64,000 nucleotides of DNA from Eubacteriaceae bacterium Marseille-Q4139 (GCA_018223415.1 JAGTTQ010000001.1:2019865-2083864), one strand, 5' to 3'. Shown: positions 1-9,607, numbered from the stretch's first letter. Numbers and translations: made by a program. The notes: generated by a model not told the origin, from the sequence alone.

Positions 1-1
1 G

Positions 2-415
2 GTTGTTCTGGCAGTGATCTTTCTATCGGGCCATGGAATAAACTGGGGAGCGATTTTATATTTGCCTGTTATTATGCTGGTGGAATATGTTCTGGCTTTA
101 GGCGTGGCAATGATAACGTCTGCTGTGACAGTCTATATAAGAGATTTGGAATACCTTCTCGGGATTATAACTATGGCATGGCAGTTTTTAACGCCGATCA
201 TGTATTCTATGGAGATTGTTCCGGAAAGCGTTCTCCCAATATTTAATCTGAATCCAATGACACCAATTATTATTGCATATAGAGATATTCTTTATGGGAA
301 AAAGCCTCCGGAAATTAGTACACTCATGCATGCCACATTATTAGGTATTCTTCTTTTGTGCGTGGGCTGTTTGGTTTTTAAGGAATTGAAACGACATTTT
401 GCGGAGGAATTATGA
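2..415 (+). CDS. ABC-2 type polysaccharide export permease (Wzm-like), 5' partial
   Basis: The frame is open from base 2, so the window starts inside the gene; about 137 C-terminal residues of a family that is usually about 260 aa remain. The fragment is strongly hydrophobic, with about four membrane segments and the short charged C-terminal tail typical of Wzm/TagG-type permeases. These form the membrane channel that carries lipid-linked polysaccharide across the cytoplasmic membrane. The stop overlaps the start of the next gene (ATGA at 412-415), an ABC ATPase of the matching Wzt type, so the two are translationally coupled. Codon usage is AT-rich like the next four genes. A teichoic-acid TagG role is an alternative to an O-antigen-like role, but the carbohydrate-binding domain on the partner ATPase favours the latter. 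Confidence 0.85.
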   Translation, partial: VVLAVIFLSGHGINWGAILYLPVIMLVEYVLALGVAMITSAVTVYIRDLEYLLGIITMAWQFLTPIMYSMEIVPESVLPIFNLNPMTPIIIAYRDILYGKKPPEISTLMHATLLGILLLCVGCLVFKELKRHFAEEL

Positions 416-1719
416 TGCAGTCTGATATTGCCGTTGGAGTTGATCATGTTACAAAGACTTTTAAGGTCTATTTAGACAAAGGAAGCACATTAAAGGAGAA
501 GATTCTCTTCAAGAATAGAAGAAAATATAGTCATCGAGTGGTTTTGGACGACATTAGTTTTGAAATCCGCAAAGGCGAAGCTGTTGGATTAATTGGAGAG
601 AATGGGTGCGGAAAAAGTACTACGTTGAAGCTGCTGACGCGCATAATGTATCCGGACACTGGAACGATCACGATGAATGGACGGGTCTCAAGTTTGATTG
701 AATTAGGCGCGGGATTTCATCCGGATATGAGTGGCCGGCAGAATATATATATTAACGCATCAATTTTCGGACTAACCAAAAAGGAAATAGATGCTCGTTT
801 AGATGATATTATTGCATTCTCGGAATTGGAAGAATTTATAGATAATCCTGTGCGAACCTATTCTTCTGGTATGTACATGCGCTTAGCATTCTCGGTGGCG
901 ATTAATGTTGATGCAGATATTCTTTTGATTGATGAAATTTTAGCAGTAGGTGACGCTAATTTTCAGGCAAAGTGTTTTGATAAATTGCGTGAATTAAAAG
1001 CATCTGGGATGACGATAGTTCTTGTAACGCATGATACTGGGACAATCGAGAGGTTCTGTAATCGAGCAATATGGATTTTGGATGGCAGAATAGCAAGTGA
1101 AGGTGCGGCACCTAGGGTTGTTGATTCATATCTAAAATATATGAATCAACAAAAATTAGAAAAATTGGGAGAGAAAAATAAGTCGAGTGTTGAAACGGGT
1201 AATGAAGTTTTAGCCGATCAGTCCATAATTGTAGAAACGAATGTAAAGGAACAGCTGGAAGAACAAGAGCAAGTTGATATGATAGACTTTTCGGCCAATC
1301 ATTTTGGACTTAACTATATTATTATCGAAAAAGCTCAGATTCGAAATGATAAATCCGAAATAACCACAGTATTACCATCAGGTATGCCGTGTAGCTTTGA
1401 GATTTATTATAAAGTAAACAAAGCTTTAGAAGAGTATGTTTTTGGAATAGGAATTTTTGATTTAGATGGTAGGTGTATTGTTGGAAACAATACGCAATTG
1501 GATCGTTTACACATTCCTCATACTAAGATGAATGGAAAAGTTTGTTTTCACATAGATAAACTGCCATTATTATCTGGTAAATATGTATTAAATGTTGCTA
1601 TCGTCAATCAAGACGGAGCGCCAATGGATTATTATCGAGATTATTGCCATTTCGATGTTGTGTCTGATGACCGCAGTGTTGGTGTCGTGCATTTGGATCA
1701 TTCGTGGGAGGTTCAGTAA
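412..1719 (+). CDS. Polysaccharide ABC exporter ATPase with C-terminal glycan-binding domain (Wzt-like)
   Basis: 435 aa. Residues 1-245 are an ABC ATPase: Walker A GENGCGKST at about 62-70, signature YSSGMYMRL at about 150, Walker B ILLIDEILAVGD at about 170 and the switch histidine in VTHD. After a charged linker (about 245-290) a beta-rich domain of about 140 residues follows, in the position and size of the Wzt C-terminal domain that in E. coli O8/O9a recognises the modified non-reducing end of the finished glycan. TagH-type ATPases have a different C-terminus. GGAGG at 403-407 precedes the ATG, which overlaps the permease stop. The neighbouring methyltransferase is a natural source of a terminal cap for this domain to read; that link is inference. 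Confidence 0.9.
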   Translation: MMQSDIAVGVDHVTKTFKVYLDKGSTLKEKILFKNRRKYSHRVVLDDISFEIRKGEAVGLIGENGCGKSTTLKLLTRIMYPDTGTITMNGRVSSLIELGAGFHPDMSGRQNIYINASIFGLTKKEIDARLDDIIAFSELEEFIDNPVRTYSSGMYMRLAFSVAINVDADILLIDEILAVGDANFQAKCFDKLRELKASGMTIVLVTHDTGTIERFCNRAIWILDGRIASEGAAPRVVDSYLKYMNQQKLEKLGEKNKSSVETGNEVLADQSIIVETNVKEQLEEQEQVDMIDFSANHFGLNYIIIEKAQIRNDKSEITTVLPSGMPCSFEIYYKVNKALEEYVFGIGIFDLDGRCIVGNNTQLDRLHIPHTKMNGKVCFHIDKLPLLSGKYVLNVAIVNQDGAPMDYYRDYCHFDVVSDDRSVGVVHLDHSWEVQ

Positions 1720-1724
1720 TAAAT

Positions 1725-3290
1725 ATGGATAAAAGCCAGATTATATATGATAAATTGCTTGCTTATATGCAAACAGATAAAACACTAGAAGAACAGGGGA
1801 GCATAACAGAACAAGAAACATCTCCAAGCCATATTGACGGCTATCTTGGCGAAGTGTGTCAAAATATTGCTATTATGGAGAGAACCCGAAGTAATTATGC
1901 TTATCGAGAACTCCGGTCAAACCGTATCTTGGCTCCGGTCATTTTATTTATAAAGAAGTGCATGCGTAAATGTCTGAAGTGGTATATTGAGCCGATTTGC
2001 AACCAGCAAACCGAGTTTAATAATGCTGTTACCCCTGCCATGGGCCGCTTAACGCAATCTGTTACAGAATTATATCAGTCATATCTCCGGCAAGAGAGGC
2101 AAGAAAATAAATACGATGAAGTTCTGAGAAATCTGGAAGAAGTGAAGAAAACACAGAATGGCCAAATGAAAAATTTTTCAGATATTAAGGCGTCATCAGA
2201 ACAAAAAATCGAAGTATTAAAGAAAAAATTAGAAGAACTTACGGTTCAAGTAGAAACCCTGAGAAATATCAATGTCAACCTTGATGAAAAAATTACGTCA
2301 ATTTATTTACGATCTGAACATTTTGCATCTCGTATGGATTCACAGGGAGCGCGAATGGACAAATATTCTGAAAAAAATGATGAATTAAGAATGGATTTGG
2401 ATGAAATAAAAAAATATTTTACAAGCACGCGATGCTTAGAACAAAAAGAACTAGATATAGAACAAAAAATTATAAAACTTTCGAACAACATAGATGAAAA
2501 TAAAACAGCTTTAGCTGATATGCAAAAAAACATAATGCATCAAATGGCATTTATAGATACTTCCTTTATATCTAAGTTACAAGAACGGATAGAACGCTTA
2601 GAAGAAACGCAGAACAAAAAATTTAATCCATGGGATAAGAGAACAACGTCTCAAGCGGGAGAAGACAGTATTCTTTTATATCTGTTGCCACACCTGAAAA
2701 GGGGTTATTCTGAATGCACATATTTGGATCTAGGGGCTAATCATGCAATTGAGCTAAGTAATACATATAGCCTATATGTACGTGGAGCCAGAGGGGTTCT
2801 TGTAGAAGCAAATCCGTGTTTGATTCCAGAACTCCAGGAGTATCGTTCTGGTGATATCATCTTAAATCGGTGCATTTATTCCGAAACAGATGAAACAAGA
2901 AGTTTTTATATCATGAGCGGAGACGGTTTGTCTTCTATGGATCTTGATGCTGTCCGGGATATGATTCATGAAAATCCCGAACTAAAAGTGGAAAGTGTTT
3001 TACCGGTGAAAACAATAACAGTACAAGACATACTAAGACAGTATTTTGGAAATGAAGCTCCAACAGTTGTAAACATTGATGTAGAAGGGATGGAATGGGC
3101 TATTTTACAAAACTGGGATTTTGAACATTATCGCCCAGCTATGTTTGTTGTGGAAATGATCCCATATCGCCCGACATTGGTAATTGGAGAAAAAAACGAA
3201 GAAATTGTAAATTTCATGGAATCTGTTAATTATGTTGAATACGCTTTCACGGGTATCAACTCAATTTTTGTGGATAAAGAAGCCTTTTAA
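1725..3290 (+). CDS. FkbM-family methyltransferase with long N-terminal coiled coil
   Basis: 521 aa from ATG 1725; an in-frame GTG at 1704 overlaps the previous gene and has no SD ahead of it, whereas GGGAGG (1706-1711) lies 13 nt before the ATG. Residues about 60-100 are basic and amphipathic, possibly a membrane-surface anchor. Residues about 110-300 are heptad-rich coiled coil. Residues about 309-505 are a Methyltransf_21 (FkbM) domain: SQAGED entry motif, SAM-site YLDLGAN, acidic VEANP and the late NIDVEGMEW motif. FkbM enzymes are O-methyltransferases often found in glycan clusters. Position directly after a Wzt with a glycan-reading domain suggests methylation of the growing or finished chain. 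The substrate cannot be told from sequence. Confidence 0.85.
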   Translation: MDKSQIIYDKLLAYMQTDKTLEEQGSITEQETSPSHIDGYLGEVCQNIAIMERTRSNYAYRELRSNRILAPVILFIKKCMRKCLKWYIEPICNQQTEFNNAVTPAMGRLTQSVTELYQSYLRQERQENKYDEVLRNLEEVKKTQNGQMKNFSDIKASSEQKIEVLKKKLEELTVQVETLRNINVNLDEKITSIYLRSEHFASRMDSQGARMDKYSEKNDELRMDLDEIKKYFTSTRCLEQKELDIEQKIIKLSNNIDENKTALADMQKNIMHQMAFIDTSFISKLQERIERLEETQNKKFNPWDKRTTSQAGEDSILLYLLPHLKRGYSECTYLDLGANHAIELSNTYSLYVRGARGVLVEANPCLIPELQEYRSGDIILNRCIYSETDETRSFYIMSGDGLSSMDLDAVRDMIHENPELKVESVLPVKTITVQDILRQYFGNEAPTVVNIDVEGMEWAILQNWDFEHYRPAMFVVEMIPYRPTLVIGEKNEEIVNFMESVNYVEYAFTGINSIFVDKEAF

Positions 3291-3307
3291 TAAGGAGATT
3301 GGTAAAT

Positions 3308-5812
3308 ATGAATATTGCGTTTGATGATATTGCTCTTTTAGGCCCATTAAGTAAGAATCGCGGTATTGGAAACTATGCATTTGGTTTATTTAAAACTCTG
3401 ATTAAATCAGACAAAGAAAATCACTATTATATGTTCAATATAATGGAGGAGTTTTCTTGGAAATCTTATGCAGATGATGAAAATATAATAGAAGACTTTT
3501 ACTATCTGGGGAAAGAACAGTTTTTGGCACATGAACCGTATAAAGAAATTTTTGGAAAGATTTTACAAAATTTCATAAAGAAAAATGAAATTGATATCTT
3601 TATTATTACTTCCCCATTTGATGGACATGTTCTTCCGTATAGAAAAGAGTGGTTTCAAAACGTCAATGTAGTGGCTATTGTGTATGACATCATTCCTTAT
3701 GTTATGAAAGAACATTATCTGACAGACAAAAATTCTTATAAGTGGTACATGTCGTGTGTAGATATGCTGCGCTGGTGTGACCGCCTGTTGGTTATTTCGA
3801 ACAGCGTGAAAACGGATTTGATTCATTATTTAGATTTTCCGGCGGATCGAATTGATGTTATATGGGGAGCAATAAATGAACAGTTTCGAATGATCAATAT
3901 ATCTTTGGATGAGCAAAAAAGGTTATATACAAAATTTGGCATTCACGGAAAATATATCATGTGCACGGGAGGGGATGATGAAAGAAAGAATATAGAAGGT
4001 TTAATTCGATCTTACGGAAAACTCTCCAAAGAAGTTAGAGGGGATTATCAATTAGTTATTGTATGCAAGCTTTCACAAACATCCGTCGAAAAATATCATA
4101 ATTTGGCAATTGAATGTGGTGTGGAAAATCAAGTCGTACTTACTAATTTCGCGTCCGATGAAGAACTGGTATTTTTATATAATTTGGCATCACTGATGGT
4201 TTTCCCATCTAAATATGAAGGCTTTGGTTTGCCGATTGTTGAGGCGTTTGCATGCAATGTTCCGGTAGTTACCTCCAATAATTCGAGCCTTGTTGAAATT
4301 GCAGGAGATGCTGCTATATTAGTGAATCCTTTCTCTGAGGAGGATGTATCGCGGGGAATCTTAAAAGCTTTAACAAATTGTGATCTTGAAGAATTGAGAT
4401 TGAAAGGAAGAGAGAGACTTAAAATTTTTCAATGGGAAAATGTGGCGCAATGGTTATTGCAAAGCATTCATAAACTGAATGTGAAAAATGGTGAAAAAGA
4501 AACGGCAAGAAAAAAAATTGCTTTTTTCACACCGCTCCCCCCTGTCGAATCGGGAATTTCAGATTATAGCGTAGATATTATTGGAGAAATTAATAAGTAT
4601 TTTGACATTGATATATTTATTGATGATGGATATGAAGCATCTGGTGTATCTTCGCATACTATCAAAATATTTAATCACAGGAAGTATAAGACTCAACAAC
4701 CTTACTACCGCACCATTTATCAAATGGGAAACTCTTCGTATCACACTTATATGCTTCCTTACATTTCTAGAAATGGTGGGATTGTTGTACTGCATGACTA
4801 TAATTTGCATGGAGCGTTACATTATGTAAGTATGTCAAAACGCAATTATAGCATGTACAAAAAATTCTTGTTGGAAGATTATGATAAGACGAAAGTAGAG
4901 TCATATTTAGAGGAATATAGGACTGGCAAAACACAACCTCAAATATATGAAATGGTGATAAATGGAGCAGTAGTAAACTATGCAACTCAAATTATTGTTC
5001 ATAGTGAATGGGCTGCAGAACAGCTGTTGAGAAAGAACATTGAGTATAAGGTTCATACAATCCCGCATTATGCAATTATTCAGGATATTCCCGATGAGAA
5101 TATAGCCAAGCAAGAATTGGGGCTGTTAAATAAAGGTATGATAATAGGCATGTTTGGCTATATCCATGAGACAAAACGCATTTTTCCAATTTTACATGCG
5201 TTTAAAAGACTGAGAAAAGAAGAAACGGCATGTCTTGTTTGTGTGGGGAAATTAGCAAAAGAAATTGAAACAGATTTTAATGAGTTTGTATCTAAAAACA
5301 ATTTGGCAGATTCCGTAATTGTTACCGGATATATAGATTTGGAAATTTTTCAAAAATATATTGATGCGGTAGATATTTGTCTAAACCTTAGGTATCCATA
5401 TAATGGGGAAACTAGCGGAAGCTTAATGCGTATTCTTTCTAAGGGGAAAGCTGTTGTAGTAAATGACATAGGAAGCTTTTCGGAAATTCCAGATGATGCA
5501 TGTATTAAGTTGCCAGATGCGAGGGATTTAACAATAAATCACGAGGCGGACAATATTTTTGGAGCACTTAAAATGCTGATTGCTGATTCTGAATATAGAA
5601 GTACATTAAGAAAGAATGCACGGTTGTATGCGGAAAAAACTTTAGATCTGGAGGTGGTGGGGAAATTATATAAAGATGTCATTGAGCTTCCGCAACAAGC
5701 TTCTCCCTTGACAGAAAACGTATTAAAGGGAATCGCGGATGAATTGGCAGAAAAAAAATATTCACGTGAAGAAGTGAGGAATATTTCAGATAGTTTGAGT
5801 GCGTGTATATAG
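3308..5812 (+). CDS. Bifunctional (two-domain) GT4 glycosyltransferase
   Basis: 834 aa from ATG 3308, with AAGGAG (3292-3297) ten bases upstream; a TTG at 3299 is in frame but too close to the SD. It is two GT-B glycosyltransferases in tandem. Domain 1 (about 1-385) has the N-terminal SKNRGIGNYAFGL motif and the nucleotide-sugar site FPSKYEGFGLPIVEAFAC with the EX7E pattern. Domain 2 (about 400-800) restarts with FFTPLPPVESGISDYS and has a weaker EX7E-like region around NGETSGSLMRILSKGKAVV. Fused GT4 pairs of this kind polymerise repeat units in ABC-dependent O-antigen pathways (mannosyl- and rhamnosyltransferases). Linkage and donor are unknown; GDP-mannose is possible given ManA downstream. 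AT-rich. Confidence 0.88.
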   Translation: MNIAFDDIALLGPLSKNRGIGNYAFGLFKTLIKSDKENHYYMFNIMEEFSWKSYADDENIIEDFYYLGKEQFLAHEPYKEIFGKILQNFIKKNEIDIFIITSPFDGHVLPYRKEWFQNVNVVAIVYDIIPYVMKEHYLTDKNSYKWYMSCVDMLRWCDRLLVISNSVKTDLIHYLDFPADRIDVIWGAINEQFRMINISLDEQKRLYTKFGIHGKYIMCTGGDDERKNIEGLIRSYGKLSKEVRGDYQLVIVCKLSQTSVEKYHNLAIECGVENQVVLTNFASDEELVFLYNLASLMVFPSKYEGFGLPIVEAFACNVPVVTSNNSSLVEIAGDAAILVNPFSEEDVSRGILKALTNCDLEELRLKGRERLKIFQWENVAQWLLQSIHKLNVKNGEKETARKKIAFFTPLPPVESGISDYSVDIIGEINKYFDIDIFIDDGYEASGVSSHTIKIFNHRKYKTQQPYYRTIYQMGNSSYHTYMLPYISRNGGIVVLHDYNLHGALHYVSMSKRNYSMYKKFLLEDYDKTKVESYLEEYRTGKTQPQIYEMVINGAVVNYATQIIVHSEWAAEQLLRKNIEYKVHTIPHYAIIQDIPDENIAKQELGLLNKGMIIGMFGYIHETKRIFPILHAFKRLRKEETACLVCVGKLAKEIETDFNEFVSKNNLADSVIVTGYIDLEIFQKYIDAVDICLNLRYPYNGETSGSLMRILSKGKAVVVNDIGSFSEIPDDACIKLPDARDLTINHEADNIFGALKMLIADSEYRSTLRKNARLYAEKTLDLEVVGKLYKDVIELPQQASPLTENVLKGIADELAEKKYSREEVRNISDSLSACI

Positions 5813-5816
5813 GAGA

Positions 5817-5851
5817 AAAGCATACTCAGACTTAATGACTGTGTATGCTTT
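5817..5851. other. Intergenic inverted repeat
   Basis: Perfect 9-base arms AAAGCATAC (5817-5825) and GTATGCTTT (5843-5851), with a further CAG/CTG pairing inside, lie between two genes of the polysaccharide operon. No long T-run follows, so it is either a weak terminator/attenuator or an mRNA-processing hairpin. Confidence 0.5.
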
Positions 5852-5870
5852 GTGAACTGGGAGGGCAGGC

Positions 5871-7955
5871 GTGGAAAAAAAGCAGATAGGTAAGATAGTA
5901 GGTACGATAATAATGTCCGCATGTGTCTTGGGATTATACTTATGGCACGTTAGAAGCTTTTCGGCCTTTTATGTCTTAGATGACGAGTTTGGCTATTGGA
6001 GTAATGGAGCATTACTAGCGGGATATGACTGGTCTGGAACGCTGCGCGGAGTTGCAAATTATAGTTATGGCTATGGCTTTTTATTAGCACCAATTATTAA
6101 AGTCTTTGATACTCCGGAATTGGCATATCAGGCAGCGATTGTACTAAACAGTATTTTGGGAATAGTAACATTTGGCATTATTTTATTGTGCTTTCAGGAA
6201 TTGTATTCTCAGGTAAAGTATTATAAAAGGCTTTTTATTGCAGCGGCAGTTTGTTTGAATTCTAACTATATTGTAAACACACATATTGCTTGGAGCGAAA
6301 CACTGCTTAATTTATTGATTTGGGTATTGATTTATTTGTTGATTAAATTTTTCCAACAAAAGAAAATGTCATACTTAATACTGGCATCAATATGCTGTGT
6401 TTTTTCGCTAATGGTTCACACAAGGATGATAAGCATTGTTTTATCATTTTTATTTATTGTTATAGTGGCTTTAAAAGAGAAAAAAATTGATGTCAAGAAA
6501 CAGGGATTATTTTTCCTCATTTTTGTTGGAGAATTACTCATATGGTACTTATTAAAGTCTTATTTTAAAGAGACCTTGTGGGGAAACAATGCTGGTGATG
6601 TGAATGATTTTGCCGGAGAATTGCAAAAAATAGCCGGCTTATTTACATCAAAAGGTATTATCAATTTTGGCATGATAATCTTAGGCCAGCTATTGTATTG
6701 TGGTGTATCAACCCTTCTATTATCATATTTTTGTCTTTTTTATGTTATTTGCAGAATATATGATGTGCTTAAAAGGAAGCTACAAAAATTGTCTACGACA
6801 GAGTATCTATTTGCTTTTCTGTTGGTCTGCTTAAGCATTACAGTATGCATGGGTAGTTTGGCATTAATAAATGCCAATCGAATTGATCACTATATTTATG
6901 GTAGATATATTGAATTGATAATAATTCCGATTATAGGTTTGAGTTCGTTGGAAATATTTTGTGTTAGTCCAATAAAGTATAAAAGTAATCTTGGAAGTTG
7001 CAGTGTGATTGCCTTTATTTGCAGCGGTTATTTGATCGGATACAAAATATTAAAAGAAGGCGCCTCAAAATATTCAATAGCCTGTTCAAATGCAATATTT
7101 AGTTTTATTGATGAAGATAGTTTGAATATTGATAAAATGCTCTTCACGGTCATTGCTTTGTTTCTTTTGCTAGCAGTTATTCGATACTTTTTTAAACGAA
7201 GATATATTTATATAGTTGCTGGTGTAATTGCCTTCTACGGGGGATTTAATGCGTTGAGGAGTATAGATGCTGCTATTGTTCCTGTGCATAAAAATTACTC
7301 CAGAATATATAGTCTAGTAGGGGATGTACAAGATGAGCTAAACGATAAAACAATATATTTTTTGCTAGATAACAAAGACTATTGGGGGAAAAGTACCTCT
7401 AAAGCTATATTTCAAATGGCAATGAAGGATAAAAAGATAATAGCAAAAACCGTTGAAGAATTGGAACAAGAGACAGGTAACTACTATTTGCTGGGTTCAA
7501 ATGCGTCTCCATTTCTAGAAAGACCAGGTGGGCTAACAATAAAACATTCCCTAGGAAATTATTTTGTATGGGAAAAGGGAAGTGGCGTGAATAATCATAT
7601 AGATATTAGTTTAAATTCTTTTTCTAGTCAAAATCGTAATACAGAAATAGAGGACAAGTTTATTTCTAACGGAGAAAAGGGATTTTTGCTGTATGGCCCA
7701 TATTATATATTAGAGCCATCTAACTACAAAGTAAAGCTGAATGTTAAAGTTATAAATGGCGAGCAGGAAAATTCAAAAGGATATTTTGAAGTGGTAAGTG
7801 GCTCAACAATATTGGGAAGAAAAGATATTATAAATTCTGGAATGATTATGCTTGATTTTTGCTTAGAAGAAAGTCTCCCTAATATTGAATTGCGTTTGTA
7901 TATTGACGAGGGGGCAATTTTTGAAGTTACAAATGTAGAAATGTATAAAGGTTAA
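5871..7955 (+). CDS. GT-C-like polytopic membrane protein of the polysaccharide cluster
   Basis: 694 aa from GTG 5871, with GGGAGGG at 5859-5865. Residues 1-475 contain about 11-12 hydrophobic segments; after the first comes a loop with DDEFGYW, matching the acidic catalytic loop of GT-C fold glycosyltransferases (ArnT/PMT/oligosaccharyltransferase-like), which use polyprenyl-phosphate sugars on the outer face of the membrane. The C-terminal 220 residues are mostly soluble with beta-like patches. Very AT-rich, and the last gene of the AT-rich block; GC content rises sharply within 40 bases downstream. A lipid-linked sugar donor for it could come from the GT2 gene just downstream. It could also be a non-catalytic polymerase or ligase. 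Confidence 0.6.
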   Translation: MEKKQIGKIVGTIIMSACVLGLYLWHVRSFSAFYVLDDEFGYWSNGALLAGYDWSGTLRGVANYSYGYGFLLAPIIKVFDTPELAYQAAIVLNSILGIVTFGIILLCFQELYSQVKYYKRLFIAAAVCLNSNYIVNTHIAWSETLLNLLIWVLIYLLIKFFQQKKMSYLILASICCVFSLMVHTRMISIVLSFLFIVIVALKEKKIDVKKQGLFFLIFVGELLIWYLLKSYFKETLWGNNAGDVNDFAGELQKIAGLFTSKGIINFGMIILGQLLYCGVSTLLLSYFCLFYVICRIYDVLKRKLQKLSTTEYLFAFLLVCLSITVCMGSLALINANRIDHYIYGRYIELIIIPIIGLSSLEIFCVSPIKYKSNLGSCSVIAFICSGYLIGYKILKEGASKYSIACSNAIFSFIDEDSLNIDKMLFTVIALFLLLAVIRYFFKRRYIYIVAGVIAFYGGFNALRSIDAAIVPVHKNYSRIYSLVGDVQDELNDKTIYFLLDNKDYWGKSTSKAIFQMAMKDKKIIAKTVEELEQETGNYYLLGSNASPFLERPGGLTIKHSLGNYFVWEKGSGVNNHIDISLNSFSSQNRNTEIEDKFISNGEKGFLLYGPYYILEPSNYKVKLNVKVINGEQENSKGYFEVVSGSTILGRKDIINSGMIMLDFCLEESLPNIELRLYIDEGAIFEVTNVEMYKG

Positions 7956-7990
7956 ACATTATTTACTGTTGCGAAAAAAGGAAAAAAGAA

Positions 7991-8965
7991 ATGAAATTAA
8001 TTATTCAAATTCCCTGCTACAACGAAGCAGAAACCCTGGAAATCGCTCTCAATGCCCTCCCCAAACATATCGACGGCATTGATACAATCGAATATCTCAT
8101 CATCAACGATGGCAGTAAGGACGACACTGTCGAGGTGGCCAAAAACTGGGGTGTCCATTATGTTGTGAACTTCCGACGCAACAAAGGCCTCGCCAAAGGC
8201 TTCATGGCAGGACTGGATGCCTGCCTGCGGAACGGTGCCGATATCATCGTCAATACCGACGCGGACAACCAGTACTGCGGCGACGATATTGAAAAACTGG
8301 TTCGTCCAATCTTGGAAGGCAAAACGGACATCGTCATTGGTGAGCGCCCCATTGACCAGACCGAGCATTTCTCTCCGCTCAAGAAAAAACTCCAGCATTT
8401 CGGAAGCTGGGTTGTCCGCAAGGCGTCTAATTCCGATATCCCGGACGCCCCAAGCGGCTTTCGGGCATACAGCCGCGAGGCGGCCATGAGGCTCAACGTG
8501 GTGAATGAATATACATACACGCTGGAAACCATTGTCCAGGCTGGACGGGACAAAATTGCGATGACCTCTGTCCCTATTCGTACCAATGGGGAGCTGCGCC
8601 CTTCCAGACTTTTTAGCAGCATGTTCGGCTATGTAAAGAAATCTATGCTGACCATTATCCGGGCGTTTATGATGTACAAGCCCCTGCGCTTTTTTACGAT
8701 CCTTGGGGCGATCCCGCTGGTTCTCGGAGTCCTTCTCGGGATCCGTTTCCTGGTTTTCCTGTTCCAGGGGGCAGGCGGCGGCCATGTCCAATCCCTAATC
8801 CTGGCAAGCCTTCTGATTATGATTGGAATCCAAACCGTGATCGTAGGCCTTCAGGCGGACGTGATTGCGGCAAACAGGAAAATCCTGGAGGATATCCAGT
8901 ACCATGTGAGGGAATTGACGTATGGCGATGCAGGCAAAGAAGGGGAGGAGAAGTATGGAGCTTAA
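7991..8965 (+). CDS. GT2 polyprenyl-phosphate glycosyltransferase (DPM1/GtrB-like)
   Basis: 324 aa. Residues 1-225 are a GT2 domain: IPCYNEAETL nucleotide-binding start, INDGSKDDT, and the metal-binding DAD at 90-92 (NTDADNQY). Two hydrophobic segments (about 235-260 and 270-292) anchor the C-terminus, as in GtrB and DPM1-type enzymes that transfer a sugar from UDP/GDP onto undecaprenyl phosphate. The product would feed GT-C enzymes such as the one upstream. GC content and codon use differ clearly from the preceding genes. SD AAAGGA at about 7977-7982. The end overlaps the next gene by 11 bases. Confidence 0.88.
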   Translation: MKLIIQIPCYNEAETLEIALNALPKHIDGIDTIEYLIINDGSKDDTVEVAKNWGVHYVVNFRRNKGLAKGFMAGLDACLRNGADIIVNTDADNQYCGDDIEKLVRPILEGKTDIVIGERPIDQTEHFSPLKKKLQHFGSWVVRKASNSDIPDAPSGFRAYSREAAMRLNVVNEYTYTLETIVQAGRDKIAMTSVPIRTNGELRPSRLFSSMFGYVKKSMLTIIRAFMMYKPLRFFTILGAIPLVLGVLLGIRFLVFLFQGAGGGHVQSLILASLLIMIGIQTVIVGLQADVIAANRKILEDIQYHVRELTYGDAGKEGEEKYGA

Positions 8966-9593
8966 AGAGGCAATCTATGGAAGACGCAGCATACGAAGAT
9001 ATTCTCAGGAACCTGTACCAAAAGATATCTTACTGGAGATTATTCAGGCCGGTACATGGGCTCCAAGCGCATGCAACATTCAAGGCTGGAAGTTCATCAT
9101 CATTGATGAGAAGGGGAAGTTTGCAAGCATGGTTAAAAATGGTGCTGCTTCTTTCTTAAAAGACGTGAACCAGGCAATCCTGGTGCTCTATGATAATCGT
9201 ACGGATAACTTAGAATATCAGGATTATATTCAAAGTGCCTCTGCATGCGTTCAAAACATGTTGCTTATGGCATATTCCTTGAACGTAGGGGCTTGCTGGG
9301 TGAATTTTTTGCCAACAAAAAAAGTTTTAAGACGAATTTTTTCTATTCCAGATACATATTCACCGATTGCTCTTGTGACGGTTGGATATTATGAGAAAAC
9401 GCCTGCGATTCAAAAACGTAAACAGGATCTCCGGGAACAGGTTTTTTATAATACATGCACACTGCCGACCGAGAGAAACGGAAGTGGAAAACTGGCGGTG
9501 AAACGTGTCCTGCGCCGGTTGTATTTTTGGTTTCCGCTTAAGGCGTTATTAACACCATTCTTGGATAAACATGAAAAGAAATTTGAAAACTAG
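8955..9593 (+). CDS. Nitroreductase-family flavoprotein
   Basis: 212 aa from ATG 8955, preceded by the strong SD GGGGAGGAG (8942-8950). The N-terminal motif AIYGRRSIRRYSQEPV is the FMN-phosphate-binding RRSxR signature of the nitroreductase fold, followed by APSACNIQGWKF. The family uses NAD(P)H and FMN to reduce diverse substrates as a dimer. The basic C-terminal 40 residues are an extension. Its overlap with a glycosyltransferase and tight spacing to the next gene mean it is co-expressed with glycan genes, although nitroreductases are not usual in such pathways. The substrate is unknown. Confidence 0.85.
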   Translation: MELKEAIYGRRSIRRYSQEPVPKDILLEIIQAGTWAPSACNIQGWKFIIIDEKGKFASMVKNGAASFLKDVNQAILVLYDNRTDNLEYQDYIQSASACVQNMLLMAYSLNVGACWVNFLPTKKVLRRIFSIPDTYSPIALVTVGYYEKTPAIQKRKQDLREQVFYNTCTLPTERNGSGKLAVKRVLRRLYFWFPLKALLTPFLDKHEKKFEN

Positions 9594-9607
9594 AGGGTGC
9601 TTGAATC

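Noticed and set aside
7997..8791. 264-codon minus-strand open frame opposite the GT2 gene
   Set aside because: Shadow of a clear glycosyltransferase; low-complexity His/Arg-rich translation and no ribosome binding site.
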